From positions 1-64,000 of the forward strand of contig SUVG01000002.1 in the NCBI GenBank assembly GCA_015062115.1: a stretch of DNA of 64,000 nucleotides. The letters are read 5' to 3'. Source of the stretch: Elusimicrobium sp. (lineage in GTDB: Bacteria > Elusimicrobiota > Elusimicrobia > Elusimicrobiales > Elusimicrobiaceae). A program made the position numbers and the translations under genes. Below, piece by piece: positions 55,505 to 62,444 of this stretch (the first letter of the stretch is position 1; each line of letters starts with the position of its first letter). The notes under the pieces were generated by a model, which worked only from the letters and a program-made list of their open reading frames with translations, searched no databases and was not told the origin of the DNA.

Positions 55505-55954
55505 TTAAGAGAAGATCAGCCCGGCGGCAAATTCCAAAAGTTGTTTTTCGTTCGGGCCGAAACGGGAAGGAATCGGGGAGTCTGCGTCCAGTACGCCCCA
55601 GACATCTTTTCCGTTGAAAACAGGCGTTACCAATTCGCTGCAAGACGAAGGGTCGCAGGCAATGTGTCCTTCAAACTCGTGTACATCGGGCACGATTAGC
55701 GTTTCCTTTTTTTCCCATGCGGCCGCGCAAACTCCTTTGCCGGGATAAAGCACCACGCAGGCGGGTTTTCCTTGGAAGGGGCCCAAAAGAAGAGTATTGT
55801 TGTTTACGCGGTAAAAGCCTATCCAGTTTATCTGTTCCAAAGCCTCAAACAGCGCCGCCGACACATTAGCCGCGCGGGCAATCGGGTCGGTGGAAGTTTC
55901 CACAAGAGCGGAAAGTTGTTTTTCCAACAAAGCATAAGGATAGGTTTTCGTCAT
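55505..55954 (-). CDS. msrC: Free methionine-(R)-sulfoxide reductase (GAF domain)
   Basis: A 149-residue GAF-fold enzyme that reduces free methionine-R-sulfoxide. GPFQGKPACVVLYPGKGVCA and HIACDPSSCSELVTP are the family blocks. Cys66, Cys76 and Cys100 have the same spacing (10 and 24 residues) as the active cysteines 84, 94 and 118 of Escherichia coli. WGVLDADSP closes the pocket. It protects against oxidative damage, which fits an anaerobe needing oxygen defence. The gene is monocistronic, divergent from korD. Confidence 0.94.
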   Translation of the reverse strand: MTKTYPYALLEKQLSALVETSTDPIARAANVSAALFEALEQINWIGFYRVNNNTLLLGPFQGKPACVVLYPGKGVCAAAWEKKETLIVPDVHEFEGHIACDPSSCSELVTPVFNGKDVWGVLDADSPIPSRFGPNEKQLLEFAAGLIFS

Positions 55955-55986
55955 ATTTTTATTCTACAAAATCCTTATATTTTTTA

Positions 55987-56016
55987 TTGCACTTTGTCCT
56001 GAAAAATATATATATT
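55987..56016 (+). promoter_or_regulatory. Promoter of the kor operon
   Basis: TTGCAC (55987-55992), 18-base spacer, TATATT (56011-56016). The first start codon is 50 bases downstream behind AGGAG. Confidence 0.6.
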
Positions 56017-56065
56017 TTATGTATATGGGCTTGCCGGTTTTTATCCCCCGGCCTCTAGGAGAATT

Positions 56066-56272
56066 ATGCCAAGAATTGAAGTAGACCCCAACAAATGCAA
56101 AGCTTGCTATTTGTGCGTAAACGCCTGCCCGAAAAAATGTTTGGGCAAATCCAATACCATAAGCAAAAAAGGATATTTTCCGGCGGTTATGGAACGCCCG
56201 GAAGATTGTATCGGTTGCACCATGTGCTATATGATGTGTCCCGATATTGCCATTACGGTAATTAAAGAATAA
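56066..56272 (+). CDS. korD: 2-oxoacid:ferredoxin oxidoreductase, ferredoxin-type delta subunit
   Basis: A 68-residue 2[4Fe-4S] protein. The two cluster motifs are CKACYLCVNACP (11-22 region) and CIGCTMCYMMCP (about 48-60). It passes electrons from the TPP core to soluble ferredoxin. It is the first gene of a four-subunit set in the order delta-alpha-beta-gamma, as in 2-oxoglutarate and 2-ketoisovalerate oxidoreductases; which 2-oxoacid is used cannot be decided from the sequence alone. The Kor label is a working one. Confidence 0.88.
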   Translation: MPRIEVDPNKCKACYLCVNACPKKCLGKSNTISKKGYFPAVMERPEDCIGCTMCYMMCPDIAITVIKE

Positions 56273-56293
56273 CAATTTTAAGGATTTTTACTC

Positions 56294-57457
56294 ATGAGCG
56301 AAAAAACTTTAAGAAAAGGAAACGAAGCCCTCGCCGAAGGTGCAATCCGCGCCGGGGCCCGTTTCTTTGCCGGGTATCCTATTACCCCGCAAAATGAAGT
56401 GCCGGAATATATGTCTGCCCACATGGCCGAAGCCGGCGGTGCTTTTGTGCAAGCCGAAAGCGAAGTGGCCGCTATCAACATGGTATATGGGGCCGCGGCT
56501 ACTGGTACGCGCAGTATGACATCTTCTTCCTCTCCCGGTATCAGTTTGAAGCAGGAAGGTATTACTTATTTAGCCAGTGCGGACTTGCCGTGTTTAATCG
56601 TCAATGTAATGCGCGGCGGCCCGGGTTTGGGCAGTATCGGCGGAGCGCAGGGTGATTATTTTCAAGCCACCCGCGGCGGCGGTAACGGAGATTACCGCGT
56701 CATTGTTCTTGCCCCGAACTCGGTGGAAGAATTGGGTAATTTTCCGAAACTCGGTTTTGAACTTGCCGAAAAATACCGTATGCCCTGTATGATTTTAGCC
56801 GACGGTATTTTGGGCCAAATGATGGAAAGTATGTCCTTTAATTTTGACCCTATTGACCCCAATACCTTGGGTAAATTTGATTGGGCGGTGGATATTCATA
56901 AAAACGGCCGCCCGAAAAATAAAGTTTTTTCTTATAAAGGCGACGATTTAATTGCCGATGTGACCGAACGCGCCAAACGCTACGGACTGATCGAAAAAAC
57001 CGAATCTCTTTACGAAGAACGCAATACGGAAGATTGCGATGTGTTGTTGGTAGCCTACGGCCTTTCTTCACGTGCGTGCCTGGAAGCGGTCAACAAAGCC
57101 AAAGAGGAAGGCCTAAAAGTGGGGCTTTTCCGCCCGATTACCTTGTGGCCTTTCCCCTCCAAACGCTTAAGCGAACTGGCCGCAAAAACCAAAGCCATTT
57201 TAACGGTAGAACAAAGTTTAGGGCAGTTGGTGCAAGATGTTAAACTCTCTGTCAACGGGAAAACGCCCGTCTATCTAAATGCCTATCCTGCCGGCGGCCA
57301 GCCGGACGGATCTTCTATCCTTACGGCCGTGCGTTCGATTTTTGACGGTTCCAAAGAAGGTCTTTTCGATTTGCAGGAACATGCAGACGGCTTTGCCTAT
57401 GAGTGCAAACGCGACTCTTCGTTAGGAATCCAGGGCGACTGGAAAGGAGGCAAATAG
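56294..57457 (+). CDS. korA: 2-oxoacid:ferredoxin oxidoreductase, alpha subunit
   Basis: A 387-residue subunit with the pyrimidine-binding half of the TPP site. The N-terminal GNEALAEGAIRAGARFFAGY and PITPQNEVPEYM, then ESEVAAINMVYGAAATGTRS and GGPGLGSIGGAQGDYFQATR mark it. The C-terminal half has the usual DVLLVAYGLSSRACLEAV and LTVEQSLGQLVQDV. It works with the beta subunit to decarboxylate a 2-oxoacid and form the CoA ester. Twenty-one bases separate it from korD; three from korB. Confidence 0.94.
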   Translation: MSEKTLRKGNEALAEGAIRAGARFFAGYPITPQNEVPEYMSAHMAEAGGAFVQAESEVAAINMVYGAAATGTRSMTSSSSPGISLKQEGITYLASADLPCLIVNVMRGGPGLGSIGGAQGDYFQATRGGGNGDYRVIVLAPNSVEELGNFPKLGFELAEKYRMPCMILADGILGQMMESMSFNFDPIDPNTLGKFDWAVDIHKNGRPKNKVFSYKGDDLIADVTERAKRYGLIEKTESLYEERNTEDCDVLLVAYGLSSRACLEAVNKAKEEGLKVGLFRPITLWPFPSKRLSELAAKTKAILTVEQSLGQLVQDVKLSVNGKTPVYLNAYPAGGQPDGSSILTAVRSIFDGSKEGLFDLQEHADGFAYECKRDSSLGIQGDWKGGK

Positions 57458-57460
57458 ATT

Positions 57461-58204
57461 ATGACGATTCTTGCCAAAAAACCTCAATGTTTAACCGATT
57501 TACCCATGCACTATTGCCCCGGATGCGGACACGGAATCGTGCACCGTTTAATGGGGGAAACTTTTGATGAACTCCATATCGCTGATCGCGTAATTGGGGT
57601 GGCCCCGGTGGGCTGTGCCGTGTTTGCAGACTCTTATTTTGCGTGCGATATGGTACAAGGGGCTCACGGGCGCGGCCCGGCGATTGCTACCGGCATCAAA
57701 CGCTCCAAACCCGGTTCTATTGTGTTTTCGTACCAAGGAGACGGAGACCTGGCCTCTATCGGCATGGCCGAAATCGTACATGCCGCGGTGCGTAGCGAAA
57801 ATATCACCGTTATTTTTATCAATAATGCCATTTACGGTATGACGGGTGGCCAAATGGCTCCTACCACCTTGGTCGGGCAAGTGGCTACCACTGCCCCCAA
57901 AGGGCGCGATCCGAAACTGCAAGGTTGGCCGATTAACATGTGCGAGATGCTTTCGCAAATTACCGGAGCCAAATACTTGGAACGCGTAGCGGTAGATTGC
58001 CCCCAAAATGTGATGAAGGCCAAAAAGGCTATCAAAAAAGTATTTGAAAACCAAGTAAACGGAGTGGGCTTTTCCATGGTGGAAGTTCTTTCGCAGTGTC
58101 CCACCAACTGGCACGCCAATGTGCCCCAAGCCTTGGAATTTGTGCGCACGAAAATGATGCCGCAATATCCGTTGGGCGTATTTAAGGACGAGGGGGCCAA
58201 GTAA
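57461..58204 (+). CDS. korB: 2-oxoacid:ferredoxin oxidoreductase, beta subunit (TPP-binding)
   Basis: A 247-residue TPP-binding subunit. The magnesium-TPP motif runs from GDGDLASIG (near 95) to NNAIYGMTGG (near 124). The N-terminal MHYCPGCGHGI holds two cysteines that, with a later Cys, may bind a cluster. GGAGG precedes the start. It is the catalytic partner of korA. The complex is anaerobic by nature (oxygen-sensitive) and supplies reduced ferredoxin, likely central to energy metabolism here. Confidence 0.94.
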   Translation: MTILAKKPQCLTDLPMHYCPGCGHGIVHRLMGETFDELHIADRVIGVAPVGCAVFADSYFACDMVQGAHGRGPAIATGIKRSKPGSIVFSYQGDGDLASIGMAEIVHAAVRSENITVIFINNAIYGMTGGQMAPTTLVGQVATTAPKGRDPKLQGWPINMCEMLSQITGAKYLERVAVDCPQNVMKAKKAIKKVFENQVNGVGFSMVEVLSQCPTNWHANVPQALEFVRTKMMPQYPLGVFKDEGAK

Positions 58205-58205
58205 T

Positions 58206-58739
58206 ATGTATCAAGGAATTAGAATAGCCGGTTTCGGCGGTCAGGGTGTAGTTTCCGCAGGTATTTTGCTTGCTCAAGCCGGGGTGGAGGATAAAAAGAA
58301 CGCCAGTTGGCTCCCTTCCTATGGGCCGGAAATGCGCGGCGGTACGGCCAATTGCTCCGTAGTAGTAACGGACGGAGAAGTCTATACGCCGATTGTTTCC
58401 GCGCCCGATACGGTTATCGTGATGAACGAGCCGTCTTTACCTAAGTTTGAACCGCTGCTTAAAAAAGGCGGACTTATGATTATTAACAGTTCGCTTATTA
58501 ACTCCCGCCCTACGCGAGATGATATCAAAGTGGTCTGCGTACCGTGCAACCAAATTGCCGAAGGGTTGGGTATGGATCGAATTGCCAATTTGGTGGCTTT
58601 GGGGGCTTTTATCAAGTTGACGGGGGCCGTTACCTTGGAAAGCGTTACAAACGCCATGAAAAAGGTTTATAAACGCGCTAAACCGGAAATGCTGGAACTA
58701 AACAAAAAAGCACTGCAAGCCGGTTTCGAGGCGGTTTAA
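58206..58739 (+). CDS. korC: 2-oxoacid:ferredoxin oxidoreductase, gamma subunit
   Basis: A 177-residue subunit with the family opening IRIAGFGGQGVVSAGILLAQ and SYGPEMRGGTANCSVVVTD. It binds and positions CoA together with the other subunits. It starts one base after korB. The following terminator closes a four-gene operon. Confidence 0.93.
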   Translation: MYQGIRIAGFGGQGVVSAGILLAQAGVEDKKNASWLPSYGPEMRGGTANCSVVVTDGEVYTPIVSAPDTVIVMNEPSLPKFEPLLKKGGLMIINSSLINSRPTRDDIKVVCVPCNQIAEGLGMDRIANLVALGAFIKLTGAVTLESVTNAMKKVYKRAKPEMLELNKKALQAGFEAV

Positions 58740-58753
58740 CAACAGGTTTAAGA

Positions 58754-58780
58754 AACCCCGGGGAAACCCGGGGTTTTTCA
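58754..58780 (+). terminator. Terminator of the kor operon
   Basis: AAACCCCGGG paired with CCCGGGGTTT around a four-base GAAA loop, followed by TT. The stem is very stable. Confidence 0.88.
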
Positions 58781-58815
58781 CATAGGGCCTAGGAGTTATC
58801 TGGGGCTTTTGGCTC

Positions 58816-58844
58816 TTGTTAAAAAACCCTTAATTGGATAAAGT
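58816..58844 (+). promoter_or_regulatory. Weak promoter of the secreted receiver-like gene
   Basis: TTGTTA (58816-58821), 17-base spacer, TAAAGT (58839-58844), a poor -10. AAGGAG precedes the ATG at 58862. Confidence 0.45.
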
Positions 58845-58861
58845 ATGAGAAAGGAGACTTT

Positions 58862-60055
58862 ATGAAAAAATTGATTTTAGGTGTACTTTGTTGTACTTTA
58901 CCTTCTTTGTTGTTTGCACAAATCTCTAAACATTCCGGCAAGATAATCAAAGCGGGAAAAGCGGCCGGGACATCGTTTGCTGTTCCTAAAATTCCTGCAG
59001 ATGTGGCCGTCGGTTTGCGCCCTGATTATTGGAAAACGGCTACGGTAATTATGGATAAATTAAAAAATTATCAGCCTGCTCCTATTAAAGTTTCCACTCT
59101 TCGTTATGAAGAGGGCTTGGAATTGTACCGCACATTAGATTTTAAGAAGCCGGAAGTGTTACGCGCGGAACTTTTGGCTCACGGAGAAGAGGAAAGTGCC
59201 CGTATTTTCGAACAATACCGCGACGATTTAAAAAACTTTTTAGATATTAAAAAAGAATTTGATATCTTTTTGGGATACCAGAAATTTGAACCCAAACCGA
59301 TTACTTTTTCCGAGCAAACCCGTTTGGTTAAAATGTTGGAAGAAGCCCAATCTGCTTTGTCCGGATTGAGCATGGTGCTGGGAAAAAAGACTCCTGCTAT
59401 TCATTATGCTACCTTGTGGGTAAGAAATGTATATGCTTCTATCAGCCCGATGGCTGCCAGTTTAATGGCTCCGGCGCAGGAATCTTTGTTGGAAAAAACT
59501 TTTCACGAGGGCAGAATTTTTAATGTAGATGAATTTTTGCTTAAAAATCCAAACGGAGCCCCTCTGCGTTCCCCCTTCGCCACTCCTAATGCCGAAGAAG
59601 TTTCCGAAGCGTTAGGGCAAGCGCAGCAACTTCCTGCCCGTACGATTGCCTTTTTGAACGATGACCCTGAAATTTTAGAGTGGGCGCGTGATTGGGGCAT
59701 GAAAGGATATTTCGGCAAAGGGACTCGTGTAGCTACTTTTGATTCCATGGAAAAATTGGTAGATTGGGTAACCAGTGGCGTAAAGTATGATGTGATTTTC
59801 TTGGACTATGTGTTGGAAGACGGCTTGAGCGTGTATGTAGCAGATGAACTGCGCGCGGCCGGCAACATGGAGACGGTGGTTCTCTTAAACAGTGCTTTGG
59901 AACCCCATGAAGTTCCGGCGGAAGATTTGTTCCAGCACGGGGTAGACGGGTTTGTTACCTCCGTAGGTTTCCGTCCCGATACAGGTTGGGTGGGTATTAC
60001 CAACGCTTTGCATAATTATGAAGTATACAAAGCCAAAAACGGTTGGAAACGTTAA
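58862..60055 (+). CDS. Secreted protein with C-terminal receiver-like domain
   Basis: A 397-residue protein. The signal peptide MKKLILGVLCCTLPSLLFAQ is clear, so the protein should leave the cytoplasm. The first 240 mature residues are alpha-helical without a recognised family. Residues about 262-375 look like a response-regulator receiver domain: Asp267 and Asp268 for the acidic pocket, Asp315 in DVIFLDYVLEDG for the phosphoacceptor, Ser344 at the switch Thr/Ser place. The usual Lys is replaced by Ser367 (VTSVGF). Spacings of 47, 29 and 23 residues match CheY (44, 30, 22). A receiver domain outside the cytoplasm would be very unusual. The gene has its own promoter and terminator. Confidence 0.55.
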   Translation: MKKLILGVLCCTLPSLLFAQISKHSGKIIKAGKAAGTSFAVPKIPADVAVGLRPDYWKTATVIMDKLKNYQPAPIKVSTLRYEEGLELYRTLDFKKPEVLRAELLAHGEEESARIFEQYRDDLKNFLDIKKEFDIFLGYQKFEPKPITFSEQTRLVKMLEEAQSALSGLSMVLGKKTPAIHYATLWVRNVYASISPMAASLMAPAQESLLEKTFHEGRIFNVDEFLLKNPNGAPLRSPFATPNAEEVSEALGQAQQLPARTIAFLNDDPEILEWARDWGMKGYFGKGTRVATFDSMEKLVDWVTSGVKYDVIFLDYVLEDGLSVYVADELRAAGNMETVVLLNSALEPHEVPAEDLFQHGVDGFVTSVGFRPDTGWVGITNALHNYEVYKAKNGWKR

Positions 60056-60075
60056 TTTTATTGAAAACTCCAAAC

Positions 60076-60105
60076 AAAAACCTCTGCTTCGGTAGAGGTT
60101 TTTTT
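60076..60105. terminator. Bidirectional terminator
   Basis: AAAACCTCT (60077-60085) with AGAGGTTTT (60094-60102), eight-base loop, T-runs on both strands. It serves the secreted receiver-like gene and the convergent MFS gene. Confidence 0.9.
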
Positions 60106-61312
60106 ATGAAAGGTTTTCTCTGGGGTCTCGTCGTTCCAGACAGGCTGCCAACCAAGTAAATAAAAGCCCGGGAACGGCTGCCAAGCAACAACACAAAACC
60201 GCTATTTTAAGAGTCCAGCCGTCCGAAATACGCCCCACCAAGATGGGGGAAAAAGCATCGCCCAGGGCATGAATAATAAATATATTAACGGCAAAAGCCA
60301 TAGAGTGAACCTTGGTGCGGGTAGAGGATACAATCGCCGCGGAAATCGGCCCTGTAGGCAAAAATAAACAAATAACGGCCAACCCGAAAGAGGCTATTGC
60401 TGTATAAAAATTTTGTGTTTGTATGCCTATCCAGGCCGGGGCGAGTAACCCCACAAGTGATAGCCCCATCACCCAAAAATAGGCTTTTCCTGTTTTCTTT
60501 AATAACAAGTCGGCCAATTTCCCGCCGGTAAAAGTTCCTATAGCCCCGCATACTACCACCAACGCACCGAATACGGTGCCTGCCTGTGCCACGCTCATAT
60601 CCAAATAACGATGCAAATAAGTCGGCATCCAGGCAGAAAGTCCGCCGATAATAAAAGTAATCATGGCATGGGCTAAGCAAATAAACAAAAAAGGTTTGTT
60701 TTTAAGCAGGGCCAAATAATCGGTTAATTTGGGTTTTTCTTCTTTGGTTTGCAATTCGCGCCGTTCGTCTTTAAGCCCGACCCCGGCCCAAAGCCCCAAA
60801 AACACGCCCGGTATGCCTGCCAACATAAAGGCCGCCTTCCACCCCCAATGTTGACCAATAAGCCCGCCCAGCAGGTAGCCAAGCGCACTGCCGGCCGGAA
60901 GTGCCAGGCCGAATAATGCCAACGCGGTGGCGCGCTTTTCCTGCGGATATTTTTCGGCCAAAAACGGTTGGGCAATAGCGGTAAAACCGCCTTCCCCGAT
61001 GCCGATAAAAGCCCGTGCAAACAATAATGAAAAGAAATTTTTGGCAGCGGCACAGAATAGAGTAGCCGCGCTCCACATAAGCGCACTGGTGGCAATCCAA
61101 CGGGGGCGGGGGGTTCTGTCGGCAAAGTAACCCACAAGCGGAGCATAACACATATATACCACTATAAAAACGGAGGCCAAACTGCCGAGTTGCAAGTCGG
61201 TGAGGGCTAAGTCTGTTTGTAATAGCGGAAAGACGGAATAGAGCACTTGCCTGTCAATATAATTTAACAGGTTAAGGCCAAATAATATCCAAAATAATTT
61301 GCGAGTGCTCAT
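60104..61312 (-). CDS. MFS transporter, Spinster-like
   Basis: A 402-residue, twelve-helix carrier of the cytoplasmic membrane. NLLNYIDRQVLYSVFPLLQT, FADRTPRPRW and GIGEGGFTAIAQPFLAEKYP match the bacterial Spinster (Spns) group of the major facilitator superfamily. Substrates in bacteria are mostly unknown; relatives in animals carry lysophospholipids or sphingosine phosphate. The loop between helices 6 and 7 is short and basic. It is monocistronic, with a shared terminator. The specific substrate cannot be stated. Confidence 0.85.
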   Translation of the reverse strand: MSTRKLFWILFGLNLLNYIDRQVLYSVFPLLQTDLALTDLQLGSLASVFIVVYMCYAPLVGYFADRTPRPRWIATSALMWSAATLFCAAAKNFFSLLFARAFIGIGEGGFTAIAQPFLAEKYPQEKRATALALFGLALPAGSALGYLLGGLIGQHWGWKAAFMLAGIPGVFLGLWAGVGLKDERRELQTKEEKPKLTDYLALLKNKPFLFICLAHAMITFIIGGLSAWMPTYLHRYLDMSVAQAGTVFGALVVVCGAIGTFTGGKLADLLLKKTGKAYFWVMGLSLVGLLAPAWIGIQTQNFYTAIASFGLAVICLFLPTGPISAAIVSSTRTKVHSMAFAVNIFIIHALGDAFSPILVGRISDGWTLKIAVLCCCLAAVPGLLFTWLAACLERRDPRENLS

Positions 61313-61351
61313 AAGGTTTCTTTTATTATTCTATAAAATTAAAAATAATTG

Positions 61352-61357
61352 TATAAT
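61352..61357 (+). promoter_or_regulatory. -10 box of pilin 3
   Basis: TATAAT in TTGTATAATG, 21 bases before the ATG. The -35 region is AT-rich without a consensus match. Confidence 0.5.
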
Positions 61358-61378
61358 GAAGTATCTTTAGGAGGAACT

Positions 61379-61831
61379 ATGAAAAAAGGTTTTACACTTA
61401 TTGAACTTTTGATTGTAATGGTTGTATTGGGTATTTTGGTAACGATTGCCATGCCGAAATATCGTGCGTCGTTGGAGCGCGGTCGCGCCATGGAAGGAAT
61501 TACCAATTTGCGCGCCGCCAGCGATGCTATGAATGCCAAATATATTATGAACGAAAATGTGTACACTCGGGATGGAGTTGTAGATTCAAACCAAAATTTT
61601 TTAATGGGAAACATTGCTAAAAGCCGAAGTTTTACTGCTCCTCGGTTGGAAAGCGGTGGGGACACAACAGCCACTATTCGCGTGATTCGGGAAGGCGGAG
61701 AATATGAATTGTGGGCTGAAAATGTAGACGGCGAATTAAAATATATTACCTGTACCGGTGATACGGAACTTTGCCAAGCCATCGGTGCGGAACTCGTCGG
61801 TACTCAATATATCTTTGATTTTAGAAAGTAA
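61379..61831 (+). CDS. Type IV pilin-like protein 3
   Basis: A 150-residue prepilin with leader MKKG and mature start FTLIELLIVMVVLGILVT; the Glu at +5 is present. The short globular domain has a Cys pair near the end (ITCTGDTELC). The ATG at 61379 is set by AGGAGG; an earlier in-frame ATG would give a non-pilin leader. It is unlike pilins 1 and 2 outside the helix. It stands alone between divergent and convergent genes. Confidence 0.87.
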   Translation: MKKGFTLIELLIVMVVLGILVTIAMPKYRASLERGRAMEGITNLRAASDAMNAKYIMNENVYTRDGVVDSNQNFLMGNIAKSRSFTAPRLESGGDTTATIRVIREGGEYELWAENVDGELKYITCTGDTELCQAIGAELVGTQYIFDFRK

Positions 61832-61844
61832 TTTGTTGCTAAAT

Positions 61845-61873
61845 AAAAGGCCCGCTTCGGCGGGCCTTTTTTA
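61845..61873. terminator. Bidirectional terminator after pilin 3
   Basis: AAAAGGCCCGC (61845-61855), UUCG loop, GCGGGCCTTTT (61860-61870) plus T-run. On the minus strand it ends trmL. Confidence 0.92.
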
Positions 61874-61890
61874 TTGCTCAAAACAGTTGA

Positions 61891-62346
61891 TTACTTGCGG
61901 TTTTGGCGCAAGGCCTCGAACAGTACAATAGCCGCCGAGGAGGAAAGATTTAAGGAGCGCACGGGGCCCGTCATCGGGATTGTGAGGAGGCTTTCTTTAT
62001 AGCGTTCGTAAAATTCCTTCGGTAACCCGCAGGACTCGGCCCCAAATACCAAGTAGGCATCGGGGGGAAAGGTTGCGTTCCAAAAGGTTTTTGTTCCTTT
62101 GGTGGATAAGAAAAACATTTGGTTTTCTCGGGGCTGTTCTGCGGTTAGAAAGTCTTCCCAAGTTTCATGGCGTTTGTAATCTAAGTTGGGCCAATAATCA
62201 AGCCCGGAACGGCGAATTTCTTTGGAAGCAATCTTAAATCCCAATTTCCCTACCAAATGAAGGCGCGTGCCGGTTGCCACGCAAGAACGGCCGATATTGC
62301 CGGTATTAAAAGGAATTTCCGGGTTTACAAGTACAATGTTAAGCAT
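61891..62346 (-). CDS. trmL: tRNA (cytidine/uridine-2'-O)-methyltransferase TrmL
   Basis: A 151-residue SPOUT enzyme that methylates the 2'-O of nucleotide 34 in tRNA-Leu. The knot motifs are NTGNIGRSCVATGTRLHLVG (near 14-33), LVFGAESCGLPKEF and MTGPVRSLNLSSSAAIVLFE. It is a homodimer in known cases. AGAGG lies before the ATG. An elaborate hairpin region separates it from glgP upstream on the same strand. Confidence 0.95.
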   Translation of the reverse strand: MLNIVLVNPEIPFNTGNIGRSCVATGTRLHLVGKLGFKIASKEIRRSGLDYWPNLDYKRHETWEDFLTAEQPRENQMFFLSTKGTKTFWNATFPPDAYLVFGAESCGLPKEFYERYKESLLTIPMTGPVRSLNLSSSAAIVLFEALRQNRK

Positions 62347-62358
62347 AAAACCTCTAAA

Positions 62359-62429
62359 GCAAACAGCCGGAAACGGATATTTGCGGCTTGAACGGACATC
62401 CGTTCAAAAATACCTTCCCGGCTGTTTGC
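62359..62429. repeat. Nested perfect inverted repeats between glgP and trmL
   Basis: Outer arms GCAAACAGCCGG (62359-62370) and CCGGCTGTTTGC (62418-62429), 12 of 12 pairs. Inner arms TTGAACGGA (62388-62396) and TCCGTTCAA (62399-62407), 9 of 9, with a two-base centre. On the minus strand the outer arm ends just before the trmL ribosome binding site. It may be a terminator, attenuator or mobile palindrome. Confidence 0.65.
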
Positions 62430-62444
62430 AGGTGTTAAAACTTC

